Notes: a model not told the origin generated them from the letters alone. A DNA stretch of 64,000 bases from Brenneria nigrifluens DSM 30175 = ATCC 13028 (GCF_005484965.1 NZ_CP034036.1:3782001-3846000); one strand, 5' to 3'. Counted from the first letter of the stretch, positions 8,953-17,634 are shown. A program made the numbers and translations.

Positions 8953-9928
8953 CCTCACGGGAGCCCGCTGCGCCATCCGTGCAGATAATGCCTTCACCCG
9001 GCTCTGACGCATTGATGAGATCTACCGCCCCCGGCTTGCAAAGTTGCATAAAGCTGAAATGCGTGGCCGCGGCGACTTCCCAATATTGGGACGTTTTTTC
9101 CGGCAGAAACTTCATCAGATACTGTGATTCAAGCGAGGCCGGAAGAACGGGATCGGGAACACCGGCGGCGATAATCAACACGGGCAACGTCACGGCGGCC
9201 AGGCTCGCCGGGGTAAACCCTCTTGCCAGTCCCAGATCCAGTGAAACCGCCGCGGTAATCCGTTTGTCCCGCGCGGATTCGCCAAGCTGCGCCCTCGCGG
9301 TGGCGCCTTTCCCTACGCCCATCGCCTGATAGATCTTACAGGAAGCGAGTTGCGCATGTGTCAGGCAATCTTTTTCAAACTGCTCAGCGTTAAAACGCGC
9401 CCCGGCAATGGCTAACGCCGTCCACCCGCCCAGTGAATGCCCGACGACGGCAACCCGATCGGATGCCGTATTCCCTGCGATATCCGGTTTTTCCTGCAAA
9501 GCGGTAATCACCCGGCTGATATCGTTGGGACGCAGCCAGAGCTCGGCCGCTACCGCCGGATTCATATCCATAAAAGTCGTGCCGGGATGGTTCGGCGCCG
9601 CCACCACATACCCTTTTTGCGCCAGCGCGTGGGCCAGCCAAAGCTGATTGCGCCAACTTCCGCCATAGCCGTGGGAAAGAATCACTAAAGGATGTAAACC
9701 GGCCTGCGGCCGTGCCTGCTTAATCACCGGCACGCCGAAGAACGCGGGATTTTCGCCAAGCGATTCGCTTTCCCCGATCGCCGCCGTCGGATACAGCACC
9801 GCCACGCTAAGCGCGCGCCCGTTCTTTCCGTCGGCCAAATCAAGATGCCGGTATCCCACTGACTGAGAAGCCAGCGCAGGAAAACACACCAGCCAGCCCC
9901 AGATAAAAATGATAAATGCAGATTTCAT
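8888..9928 (-). CDS. Secreted alpha/beta hydrolase (dienelactone hydrolase / PAF-acetylhydrolase-like)
   Basis: A 346-residue protein with a signal peptide (MKSAFIIFIWGWLVCFPALAS), so probably periplasmic or exported. The nucleophile elbow is VVGHSLGGW with the catalytic Ser, and the oxyanion segment is LSHGYGGSW; a late ATHFSF could supply the catalytic His. The pattern fits bacterial predicted dienelactone hydrolases and platelet-activating-factor acetylhydrolase-like enzymes; the substrate is unknown. The upstream in-frame start at 9961 is rejected because it would bury the signal peptide. Confidence 0.8.
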   Translation of the reverse strand: MKSAFIIFIWGWLVCFPALASQSVGYRHLDLADGKNGRALSVAVLYPTAAIGESESLGENPAFFGVPVIKQARPQAGLHPLVILSHGYGGSWRNQLWLAHALAQKGYVVAAPNHPGTTFMDMNPAVAAELWLRPNDISRVITALQEKPDIAGNTASDRVAVVGHSLGGWTALAIAGARFNAEQFEKDCLTHAQLASCKIYQAMGVGKGATARAQLGESARDKRITAAVSLDLGLARGFTPASLAAVTLPVLIIAAGVPDPVLPASLESQYLMKFLPEKTSQYWEVAAATHFSFMQLCKPGAVDLINASEPGEGIICTDGAAGSREAIHLALIEKIDGFLAQAWQRK

Positions 9929-10093
9929 TACAAGACACTCCGTATTTATAAAGATAAACAAACAGCGTCTTTTTACTGAGAGCGCACGCCACGCGCGACC
10001 TGAAACGCTATTCAGTACCTTTTATTTTCCAGGATAGCCTTTCTTCTGCTTAAGTCTTCAGCACTGGCGAACCGGACAAACCAGTAATTTTTT

Positions 10094-10110
10094 ATAGACG
10101 ACCGGTCTAT
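10094..10110. promoter_or_regulatory. Candidate operator for the TetR regulator
   Basis: The imperfect palindrome ATAGAC-gaccg-GTCTAT lies 20 bp before the tetR-like ATG. A palindrome here is where an autoregulated TetR protein would bind, and the half-site resembles the AGAC/GTCT half-sites attributed to NemR-type regulators. The binding is inferred. Confidence 0.55.
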
Positions 10111-10130
10111 TAACAAGTTAGAGTAGGCGC

Positions 10131-10754
10131 ATGAAAACGACACGCAAAGCTGAACTCACCCGCCAACATATCCTCGACATCGGTCGCAAGCTGGTGCTGC
10201 GCAAGGGGTTTATCGGGGTGGGTCTGAAGGAAATACTCGACGCCTGCAACGTGCCCAAAGGTTCGTTCTATCACTACTTCGCGTCCAAGGAACAATTTGG
10301 CTGCGAACTGCTGGAGCAGTACGTCAGCGATTATCAACAGCGCCTGGAGCTGTTGCTGGCGCCGGACGCCGGCAGCGGGCGCGAGCGCCTGATGCGCTAT
10401 TGGACGGCATGGATCGACGATCCGCTGCTGGGCGGCTGGGCCGAGCAGTGCCTGGTGGTCAAGCTCGCCGCCGAAATCGCCGACCTGTCCGAGGACATGC
10501 GCCTGATCCTGTGCGATGGCGTAACGCGGCTGGTGGCGCGCATTGCAGCAACGGTGGCGGACGGCCAGCGCGACGGCTCGCTGCGCTCGGCGCAGGCGCC
10601 GCTGGCTACTGCTCAGATGTTGTACCAGCTCTGGCTGGGCTCCGCCCTACTGTCTAAACTGAATCAAGACCCGGCGCCGTTGCGGCAAGCGTTAGCGACC
10701 ACCGAATTACTGCTCACCGCGACGGGCAGCGTGGCTGACACCCGCTCGCCTTGA
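10131..10754 (+). CDS. TetR-family regulator, NemR-like
   Basis: A 207-residue TetR repressor. The N-terminal HTH has the family signature GFIGVGLKEILDACNVPKGSFYHYFASKEQFG. The ligand-domain segment WAEQCLVVKLAAEIADLSEDMR resembles NemR, the E. coli electrophile-sensing repressor, and Cys107 aligns with the cysteine used by NemR for sensing (recalled alignment). It is first in an apparent operon with a DJ-1/PfpI protein and an aldehyde dehydrogenase. Inference: it represses aldehyde detoxification genes until reactive electrophiles modify it. Confidence 0.85.
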   Translation: MKTTRKAELTRQHILDIGRKLVLRKGFIGVGLKEILDACNVPKGSFYHYFASKEQFGCELLEQYVSDYQQRLELLLAPDAGSGRERLMRYWTAWIDDPLLGGWAEQCLVVKLAAEIADLSEDMRLILCDGVTRLVARIAATVADGQRDGSLRSAQAPLATAQMLYQLWLGSALLSKLNQDPAPLRQALATTELLLTATGSVADTRSP

Positions 10755-10793
10755 TGCTGCTCAGTGAAATTCACCCCCCAAGGAATTGTTGAT

Positions 10794-11471
10794 ATGAATA
10801 TTTTGATTGTTCTCACCTCACACGACCGCCTTGGCGATACCGGCAAGAAAACCGGTTTCTGGCTGGAGGAATTCGCCGCCCCTTACTACGTGTTCAAGGA
10901 CGCCGGCGCAAATCTGACGCTGGTTTCGCCGCTGGGCGGTCAACCGCCGCTGGATCCCAAAAGCGACGAACCGGAAGCGCAGACCGCCGCCACCGAGCGT
11001 TTCCGTAAGGATCCGCAGGCGCAACGGGCGCTGGCCAACACCGGTAAACTGGCCGACGTGCGCGAAGCCGATTTTGACGCCGTATTTTATCCCGGCGGCC
11101 ACGGCCCGCTGTGGGATCTGGCTGAAGACGCCGACTCGATCGCGCTGATTGAAGCTTTCAATCGCGCCGGTAAGCCTTTCGGGCTGGTCTGCCACGCGCC
11201 GGGCGCACTGCGCCGCGTGCGCGCCGCCGACGGTCAGCCCCTGGTTAAAGGGCGCAAGGTTACCGGCTTCTCCAACAGTGAGGAAGAGGCGGTGCAACTG
11301 AGCAATGTGGTGCCGTTCCTGATTGAAGACGAATTCAAGCGTCAGGGCGGCCGGTATGAGAAAGGCGCCGACTGGCAGCCCCACGTCGTCATCGACGGTC
11401 ATTTGATTACCGGGCAGAACCCCGCCAGTTCCGAAGCGGTGGCCGAAGCCTTAATCAACCAGCTGTCTTGA
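10794..11471 (+). CDS. DJ-1/PfpI (Hsp31-like) protein, putative glyoxalase III
   Basis: A 225-residue type-1 glutamine-amidotransferase-like protein. The nucleophile elbow is GLVCHAPGALR, with the catalytic Cys. VSPLGGQPPLDPKS near residue 45 and FYPGGHGPLWDL are typical of the Hsp31/YDR533C branch, whose members convert methylglyoxal to lactate without glutathione and act as chaperones. The start at 10794 (MNILIVLTSHD) begins the core fold; an AAGGA site precedes it. It lies between the NemR-like regulator and the aldehyde dehydrogenase, consistent with a dicarbonyl/aldehyde defence role. Confidence 0.85.
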   Translation: MNILIVLTSHDRLGDTGKKTGFWLEEFAAPYYVFKDAGANLTLVSPLGGQPPLDPKSDEPEAQTAATERFRKDPQAQRALANTGKLADVREADFDAVFYPGGHGPLWDLAEDADSIALIEAFNRAGKPFGLVCHAPGALRRVRAADGQPLVKGRKVTGFSNSEEEAVQLSNVVPFLIEDEFKRQGGRYEKGADWQPHVVIDGHLITGQNPASSEAVAEALINQLS

Positions 11472-11509
11472 GCGACCCTTTCCCTTTTCAATACTTTTTG
11501 GAGTCAATA

Positions 11510-12967
11510 ATGAACTCTCCCATTACCGCGGCAACGCTGGCCGCAGCCGTAGCCGCGATGAAACAGGCGCACATTCAGGACGGTCCGGCCAGCGCCGAGT
11601 TACGCCGCGACCGTCTGACCCGCGCCGCGCAACTGCTTACCCGGCACCACCGGGAACTGGCGGCGGCGATCGGCGCCGACTATGGTCATCGCAGCCCCTA
11701 TCAGAGCCTGTTGGCCGACGTATTGTCTGCCGTCGATGCGTTGCAGTACGCCGCGGAAAATCTGCAGCAATGGATGCAGGCCGACGAACAGCCGGCCCCG
11801 GCCCCTGGAATGCAGGCCCGCGTACAGTACCAGCCCTTGGGCGTGGTCGGCATCATCAGCCCGTGGAACTTTCCGCTCAACCTGGCTTTCAGCCCGCTGG
11901 CGGGGGTATTTGCCGCCGGCAACCGCGCGTTGATCAAGCCGTCCGAGCTGACCCCGCGTACCGCTGAACTGCTGGCCGAACTGATTGCCCGCTATTTCGA
12001 TCCGCTGGAGCTGACCACGGTGCTCGGCGATGCCGACGTGGGCGCGGCCTTCAGCGCGCAGGCTTTCGACCATCTGGTATTCACCGGCAGCACCGGCGTC
12101 GGCCGCCATGTGATGCGCGCCGCGGCCGAAAACCTGGTGCCGGTGACGCTGGAGCTGGGCGGCAAGTCGCCGGTGGTGCTCGATACCGATGCCGATGTGC
12201 AGGTAGCCGCCGAGCGAGTGCTGACGATCAAGACCTTCAATGCCGGTCAGATCTGTATTTCTCCCGACTACGTCATGCTGCCTGAAGGCGCCCGCGATGC
12301 TTTTGAGCAACACGCCCGCCGTTTCATCGCCCGGACCTTCCCGACGCTACAGGGCAACCCGGACTACACCGCAATCGTCAGCGATCGCCATTTCCAGCGC
12401 CTCCAGGGTCTGCTGGACGATGCGCGCGCCAAGGGCGCCACGGTCATCGGGCTGGAACCGGAAAACGAAGTCAACGCCGATGCGCAAACCCGCAAGATGG
12501 CGCCGACGCTGGTGTTCGACGTCACCGATGAGATGCTGGTGATGCAGGAGGAAATATTCGGTCCGGTTCTGCCGATCAAGACTTATCGCCACGTTGACGA
12601 AGCGCTGGACTATATCAATGCGCATCCGCGTCCGCTGGCCGCCTATTACTTCGGTCAGGATCCGCTGCGTCAACAGCGGTTCGGCGAACGCACCACCTCC
12701 GGCGCGCTGGTGATCAACGACGTGATGACCCACGCCTCGGTCGAGAGCGTGCCATTCGGCGGCGTGGGAGCATCGGGAATTGGCGCCTACCACGGCATCC
12801 ACGGTTTCCGTCGTTTCAGCCATGCCAAGGCGGTGGTGGTGCAGAGCCCGGGCGGAGAATCCAATCTGCGTATGCGCGCGCCCTATGCCGCCGGCCTGGC
12901 GGAAATAGAAACCCTGCTGGCGGCGGCCTCCTCAGCCAATATCAACGGACAAAAGAAAAGCGGGTAA
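11510..12967 (+). CDS. Aldehyde dehydrogenase, coniferyl-aldehyde-dehydrogenase-like
   Basis: A 485-residue NAD(P)-dependent aldehyde dehydrogenase. Visible motifs are the coenzyme segment GIISPWNFPLNLAFSPL, FTGSTGVGRHVM, the general-base Glu in ELGGKSPVV and the catalytic Cys in FNAGQICISPDYV. The latter pattern and the C-terminal SVPFGGVGASGIGAYHGIHGFRRFSHAK are characteristic of the coniferyl aldehyde dehydrogenase subfamily, which oxidises aromatic and aliphatic aldehydes. The start at 11510 follows a GGAG ribosome site. It is last in the operon with the NemR-like and DJ-1-like genes. Confidence 0.88.
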   Translation: MNSPITAATLAAAVAAMKQAHIQDGPASAELRRDRLTRAAQLLTRHHRELAAAIGADYGHRSPYQSLLADVLSAVDALQYAAENLQQWMQADEQPAPAPGMQARVQYQPLGVVGIISPWNFPLNLAFSPLAGVFAAGNRALIKPSELTPRTAELLAELIARYFDPLELTTVLGDADVGAAFSAQAFDHLVFTGSTGVGRHVMRAAAENLVPVTLELGGKSPVVLDTDADVQVAAERVLTIKTFNAGQICISPDYVMLPEGARDAFEQHARRFIARTFPTLQGNPDYTAIVSDRHFQRLQGLLDDARAKGATVIGLEPENEVNADAQTRKMAPTLVFDVTDEMLVMQEEIFGPVLPIKTYRHVDEALDYINAHPRPLAAYYFGQDPLRQQRFGERTTSGALVINDVMTHASVESVPFGGVGASGIGAYHGIHGFRRFSHAKAVVVQSPGGESNLRMRAPYAAGLAEIETLLAAASSANINGQKKSG

Positions 12968-13182
12968 AACCGGCCGACAGAGGCAGATTCATCGCCTATA
13001 CCACTGAATTTTTAAGTGAAAAAGCCTCTTACGCGGCAGGCTGGATGGATTTCCTCGACTGGGCGATAGCAGGTATCGTGGATATCAGCGCGGTGGCGCT
13101 CTACATGCACTATTGGGAAATCTTCGCCGCTATCGGCATCACTGCCGGTGAATGTAAAAATCCCGCAAACGGTGCTGCCTAA
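12968..13182 (+). pseudogene. Remnant of an AnsP-type amino-acid permease
   Basis: Directly after the aldehyde dehydrogenase stop, one frame reads GRFIAYTTEFLSEKASYAAG, WMDFLDWAIAGIVDISAVAL and YMHYW. This matches the SFVSYAREFFGEKAAYVAG... region (membrane segment 3) of L-asparagine/GABA-type permeases of the APC family. It then jumps to ITAGECKNPANGAA and a stop, which corresponds to the much later A-A-G-E-C/T-K-P motif. There is no start, and most of the ~500-residue protein is missing by internal and terminal deletion. It is a dead gene fragment left at the edge of the aldehyde operon. Confidence 0.82.
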
Positions 13183-13228
13183 AGCGCGGGAGCAGGAGTC
13201 GGCCGCCGCCTGATGGCGCAGCGGAGAT

Positions 13229-13261
13229 CAGCAGGCCCGGTTCCCCGGGCCTGCTGTTTTT
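13229..13261 (+). terminator. Rho-independent terminator
   Basis: CAGCAGGCCCGG-ttcc-CCGGGCCTGCTG followed by TTTTTA: a 12-bp stem, 4-nt loop and T-run on the plus strand. It terminates rightward transcription from the aldehyde operon/permease remnant immediately before the convergent speC stop codon. Confidence 0.85.
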
Positions 13262-15416
13262 ATCGCTCGATCACGTAGCCATAAAGACGTTTAGCGCCGT
13301 TTTCCTCCGCGACGCTGTAAACCCCTTGCAGTTCGGGCGAAAACCCCGGCAGCAGGTTGATCCCGGCTTCCAGCGCCAGAAAATAACGCTGCACCGCCCC
13401 GCCCCACACTTCCCCCGGCACCACGCACAGCACGCCCGGCGGATAAGGCAAGGCGCCTTCCGCCGCGATGCGGCCCGCGGCCCCGGCAATGGGCACCAGC
13501 TCAATATTGCCGCGCACAAAGGCGCTGTTTGCCTCCTGCGGCAACATCTCCGCCGGCGGGAACGTGTCTTTACGGAACATCGCTTTTTGCAGGTCTTTTA
13601 CCTTGTGGCCGGCGTAAAAATCATGCATCTCCTGACACAGCCGACGCAGCGTGTAGCCCTGATAGCGCCGTTCATATTTCTGATACAGACTCGGCAGAAC
13701 CTCGCTCAAGGGCGCGTCCCGAGCAATAAGCTGCTCGAAATAGACGATGGCCTCAACCAGGCGCTGCATTTTGATGCTGTCTTCCGCCGGCGTCAGCAGG
13801 AACAGGATCGAGTTCAGATCGCACTTTTCAGGGATGATGCCGTGCTCGCGCAGGTAGTTCGCCAGAATGGTCGCCGGAATGCCGAAGTCGGTATATTCGC
13901 CGCTGGCCGCATCAATGCCCGGCGTGGTTAACAGCAGCTTGCAGGGGTCGATAAAATACTGGTCCTGAGCATAGCCGTCAAAGGCGTGCCACCTTTCACC
14001 CGGCTCAAAATTAAAGAAGCGCACATCATGGGCGATAATCTCCGTGTCGTGATCCTGCCAGGGGATCCCCGCGACCCTGGGCGGCACAAACGGCTGAATC
14101 AAATCACAGCGCGCCAGCAGCTGTTTACGCGCCTCGATACCGGTTTTCACACACTCCAGCCACAGGCGACGTCCGCTGGTGCCCTCATGCATTTTGGCAT
14201 TGACATCCAGCGCGGCGAACAGCGGGTAGAAGGGGCTGGTGGAAGCGTGCAGCATAAACGCATTGTTAAAGCGCTTATGGTTGCAGAAACGCCGCTGCCC
14301 TTTGATGTGGGTATCTTTCTTATGTATCTGCGAAGTCTGCGAAAATCCCGCCTGCTGTTTATGCACCGATTGGGTGACAAAAATACCCGGATCGTTTTCA
14401 TTCAGATCCAGCAACAGCGGCGAGCACTGCTCCATCATCGGAATAAACTGTTCGTACCCCACCCAGGCGGAATCAAACAGGATGTAGTCGCACAGGTGGC
14501 CGATGCTATCAACCACCTGACGCGCGTTATAGATCGTACCGTCATAGGTGCCGAGCTGGATCACCGCCAGACGAAACGGACGCGGCTCATCGGCGCGTTG
14601 CGGCGCGACTTCTCTCACCAGCCGACGTAAATAGGCTTCATTGAAACAGTGCGCATCGATCCCGCCGATAAAGCCGAAAGGGTTGCGTACCGTTTCCAGA
14701 TAAACCGGCGTTGCCCCGGCCTGGATCAGTGCGCCGTGATGATTGGATTTATGATTGTTGCGATCGAACAACACCAAATCGCCGCGGGTCAGGAGCGCAT
14801 TGGTCACCACTTTATTGGCGGCGGAGGTGCCGTTCAGCACAAAATAGGTTTTGTCCGCATTGAACACGCGGGCGGCGAATTTCTGCGCTTTCTTGGCCGC
14901 GCCCTCGTGGATCAGCAGGTCGCCCAACTTGACATCGGCATTGCAAATATCCGAACGGAAAATATTTTCGCCGTAAAAATCAAAAAACTGCCGCCCTGCC
15001 GGGTGCTTACGGAAAAACTGCCCCCCCTGATGCCCCGGGCAGGCGAAGGTGGTGTTCGCCATATCGACATACTTGATCAGGGTATCGAAAAACGGCGGCA
15101 GCATCGTATCCTGATACGCCTGCGCCGCGCTTTCCAGCATGGCGGCATGCTCGCCGGCGTCGTCCAGCGGCAACCACGCGCTGCCGACCGGTAATATATC
15201 GGACGGGGAGTCCGCGTCATTATTCGGTACGACGAAAGTCGGAATGGTAAAACCGGTATGGTGCAATAACGACAGGATCCCGCTGCGCGCTTCCTCAATA
15301 GAGACCACCACGGCCGCCACATCGGTAAAGTCGGTCTGACTTAGCGCAACAATTTCACGCGCCGTGATTAAACGGCCGGCAAGCGCCGCATTAGCCGCAA
15401 TTTTTAACTGTTTCAT
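13260..15416 (-). CDS. speC: SpeC, constitutive-type ornithine decarboxylase
   Basis: PLP-dependent decarboxylase converting ornithine to putrescine, the first committed step of polyamine synthesis. The 718-residue protein has the prokaryotic three-domain arrangement: an N-terminal flavodoxin-like wing, the fold-type I PLP domain with the Schiff-base lysine in SVHKQQAGFSQTSQIH, and the C-terminal domain with GEVWGGAVQRYFLALE. Location next to tRNA-Phe favours speC over the inducible speF. It is preceded by a long (~360 bp) leader containing a candidate leader peptide. Confidence 0.93.
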   Translation of the reverse strand: MKQLKIAANAALAGRLITAREIVALSQTDFTDVAAVVVSIEEARSGILSLLHHTGFTIPTFVVPNNDADSPSDILPVGSAWLPLDDAGEHAAMLESAAQAYQDTMLPPFFDTLIKYVDMANTTFACPGHQGGQFFRKHPAGRQFFDFYGENIFRSDICNADVKLGDLLIHEGAAKKAQKFAARVFNADKTYFVLNGTSAANKVVTNALLTRGDLVLFDRNNHKSNHHGALIQAGATPVYLETVRNPFGFIGGIDAHCFNEAYLRRLVREVAPQRADEPRPFRLAVIQLGTYDGTIYNARQVVDSIGHLCDYILFDSAWVGYEQFIPMMEQCSPLLLDLNENDPGIFVTQSVHKQQAGFSQTSQIHKKDTHIKGQRRFCNHKRFNNAFMLHASTSPFYPLFAALDVNAKMHEGTSGRRLWLECVKTGIEARKQLLARCDLIQPFVPPRVAGIPWQDHDTEIIAHDVRFFNFEPGERWHAFDGYAQDQYFIDPCKLLLTTPGIDAASGEYTDFGIPATILANYLREHGIIPEKCDLNSILFLLTPAEDSIKMQRLVEAIVYFEQLIARDAPLSEVLPSLYQKYERRYQGYTLRRLCQEMHDFYAGHKVKDLQKAMFRKDTFPPAEMLPQEANSAFVRGNIELVPIAGAAGRIAAEGALPYPPGVLCVVPGEVWGGAVQRYFLALEAGINLLPGFSPELQGVYSVAEENGAKRLYGYVIER

Positions 15417-15649
15417 TTAACCAAACCCAAACGGTTAAGGATGAGTGTACGTGCCCGGAAGACACGGCGCAGGGATAACAATCCCGACCAATCACAATGC
15501 CCGATCGATAACGCCAAGCGCACGATCCCTACAGCCATAACTGTAGGTGAAGAATGGATAAACTGGAGCCAGCACCATCCGATAGACATCAGTAAAATCA
15601 GAGTAAAACTCTATTTTTAATCATGCCTAACAGTGAGCGTACGAACGCC

Positions 15650-15775
15650 TCACCGCATGGTGGCGAAGGAGGATAATCGAAGAGACGAAGAGAGGCGGCT
15701 GAAACGGGCGGCATAGCGCGACATCATCAAAGATCCGGTGCGGTAATCCGGCACCATGAGCAATGAATCCGACAT
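15650..15775 (-). CDS. Candidate 41-aa leader peptide upstream of speC
   Basis: On the speC strand, 233 bp before the speC start, an ATG preceded by GGGGG at normal spacing opens a 41-codon frame: MSDSLLMVPDYRTGSLMMSR, then Arg/Ser/Leu-rich sequence ending SSFATMR. No protein family is recognised. A long pyrimidine-rich untranslated stretch separates it from speC. Known ornithine decarboxylase leaders (SpeFL upstream of speF) have this arrangement, but the sequence is not the SpeFL motif. The frame is open further upstream, but without a good start site. Existence as a translated peptide is inferred. Confidence 0.4.
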   Translation of the reverse strand: MSDSLLMVPDYRTGSLMMSRYAARFSRLSSSLRLSSFATMR

Positions 15776-16072
15776 ATCAGCAGCCCCCGTTAACCACAGA
15801 TGAACAGAGCGTTCAAATGAACTGAAAGTTAAAAACCGCGCAATATTGGCATTCTTTTTCATCAAATTCAAGAAACGCCCGGCCCCAATTTTGTATCCAA
15901 GCCGGGCATGGCGGCAAAAGGCGCCACTGCCAGGAAAAACCATAACCGCACCCACTGGCAAACGGGCGAACAAAACCTGACGCCATTATTGCCTGAAAAT
16001 AGAGCAGGCATGCGGCTTTGTGACAGAAACCCGTTGACGACGCCCGGCCAATACGGTTTAATTCGCCCCGTT

Positions 16073-16148
16073 GCCCGGATAGCTCAGTCGGTAGAGCAGA
16101 GGATTGAAAATCCTCGTGTCCTTGGTTCGATTCCGAGTCCGGGCACCA
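16073..16148 (+). tRNA. tRNA-Phe (GAA)
   Basis: A 76-nt cloverleaf with acceptor stem GCCCGGA/TCCGGGC, D-loop AGCTCAGTCGGTAGAGC, anticodon arm GAGGATTGAAAATCCTC with anticodon GAA, T arm TTGGTTCGATTCCGA and encoded CCA. It corresponds to pheV/pheU of enterobacteria. Its 3' half is the attachment site of the integrase-bearing island that follows immediately. Confidence 0.98.
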
Positions 16149-17309
16149 CCTTTCCTTTTTTATGCCTCCTTATCAATTCCTATGTGCATGTAATTCAATA
16201 AGTTGGCGTAAAAATCTTTCCCGATGCGTTTTGATTTATCCCTTCGTATCCGGAAAATTTGGGGTCAGATTGCGGGTCGTTCAGTTCGATGAACGAAGGA
16301 GACCCTCACATGGCCCTGAATGACAGTAAAATCCGCGCAGCCAAATCCCGCGCAAAATCCTACAAACTTACCGATTCGCAAGGTCTGTACCTGACGGTAT
16401 CCGCCAGCGGCGCTAAGCTATGGTATTTCCGCTATCGCTTCGGCGGTAAGGAAAACCGTCTGGCCTTTGGCCGCTATCCTCAGATTACGTTGGCGGAAGC
16501 CCGTGAAAAGCGCGACGCGGCGCGTAAGCTGCTGGCGTCCGGCCTCTGCCCTTCCTTGATCCGCAAAACGGATAACACCGCCGTTGATGAATCCCGCACC
16601 TTTCAGTACATCGCCACCACATGGCACACCAGTTGCCTTAAGCTCTGGTCGGACGCTCACGCCGATAAGATCCTCACCTGCCTGAAACGCTACGTTTTCC
16701 CCGCGATCGGTGCGATGGATATCGCTCTGATTGAGACCCGGCATCTGGCGCAGTTGGTTAAAACCATCGACGATAAAGGCGTGCATGACGTCGCCGGGCG
16801 GGTACGCCAGCATCTGACCAAAATCATGCGCCACGCGGTACAGCAGGGCGTAATCAAATACAATCCGGCTTACGATTTGGACGGCGTCGTGCCCCCGGTT
16901 GTGACCCAACACCACCCCGCCCTGCCGCTGAAACGCCTGCCTGAACTGCTGGCGAAGATTGACAACTACAAAGGCCAGATGCTGACCCGTCTGGCGCTGG
17001 AACTGAATCTGCATGTTTTTCTGCGCTCCAGCGAACTGCGTTTTGCTCGCTGGGATGAATTCAATCTGAAAGCGCATATCTGGAGCGTGCCCGCCCAGCG
17101 CGAAGCGGTAGACGGCGTGCGATTCTCAGAGCGTGGCGCAAAGATGAAGGATGAACATCTGGTGCCGCTGTCACGGCAAGCGGTCACCCTGCTGAAACAG
17201 ATTCAGGCGATTTCCGGTGAGTCGGTCTTCGTTTTTCCGGGCGCGCATACCCTGAACAAGCCGATGAGTGAAAACACCATCAACAAGGCGCTGCGCGTGA
17301 TTGGCTATG
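16129..17309. repeat. Direct repeat copy 1: tRNA-Phe 3' end + leader + integrase
   Basis: From GATTCCGAGTCC in the tRNA T-arm through the integrase up to GCGCTGCGCGTGATTG, this stretch recurs at 24183-25359 in direct orientation with scattered substitutions. It is the left (att-proximal) copy and carries the complete tRNA gene. The two copies bound an ~8.05 kb segment and could recombine or act as att sites. Confidence 0.85.
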
Positions 17310-17581
17310 ACACCAAAACCGAAATCTGCGGCCACGGCTTCAGGACCATGGCCTGTAGCGCCTTGAACGAGTCCGGACGCTGGTCAAAGGATGCCATCGA
17401 GCGGCAGATGAGCCACAAAGAACGCAACGGCGTGCGGGCGGCTTATGTGCATAAAGCGGAGCATCTGGAAGCCAGAATCGAAATGATGCAGTGGTGGTCG
17501 GATTATCTGGACGTCAACCGTGAGGGCTACGTCGCACCATATATTTATGCGCGACAGCATAAAGCCTCTGGTACAGCCTAA
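16310..17581 (+). CDS. P4-type tyrosine integrase (intact)
   Basis: A 423-residue tyrosine recombinase of the P4/prophage CP4 integrase family. The N-terminus MALNDSKIRAAKSRAKSYKLTDSQGLYLTVS is the DUF4102 arm-binding domain. The catalytic domain shows box I SSELRFARW, H-x-x-R as GHGFRTMACSALNE, and the C-terminal ...MSHKERNGVRAAYVHKAEHL with the nucleophilic Tyr. Start at 16310 is set by GAAGGAG. It lies 161 bp from the tRNA-Phe 3' end, the standard position for an island integrase that targets this tRNA. The gene appears complete. Confidence 0.95.
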   Translation: MALNDSKIRAAKSRAKSYKLTDSQGLYLTVSASGAKLWYFRYRFGGKENRLAFGRYPQITLAEAREKRDAARKLLASGLCPSLIRKTDNTAVDESRTFQYIATTWHTSCLKLWSDAHADKILTCLKRYVFPAIGAMDIALIETRHLAQLVKTIDDKGVHDVAGRVRQHLTKIMRHAVQQGVIKYNPAYDLDGVVPPVVTQHHPALPLKRLPELLAKIDNYKGQMLTRLALELNLHVFLRSSELRFARWDEFNLKAHIWSVPAQREAVDGVRFSERGAKMKDEHLVPLSRQAVTLLKQIQAISGESVFVFPGAHTLNKPMSENTINKALRVIGYDTKTEICGHGFRTMACSALNESGRWSKDAIERQMSHKERNGVRAAYVHKAEHLEARIEMMQWWSDYLDVNREGYVAPYIYARQHKASGTA

Positions 17582-17600
17582 CGGTTAATTCTCTGACAAA

Positions 17601-17634
17601 AGCAGATCCTGATGCGAGGGATCTGCTTCTTTGC
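17601..17634 (+). terminator. Hairpin after the intact integrase
   Basis: AGCAGATCC-tgatgcgag-GGATCTGCT followed by TCTTTGCTTTC, 20 bp past the integrase stop codon. The T-rich tail is interrupted, so strength is uncertain. Confidence 0.6.

Noticed and set aside
15776..15973. N-terminal extension of the speC leader frame
   Set aside because: The frame is open but without a good start; the ATG at 15775 with GGGGG is the better start.
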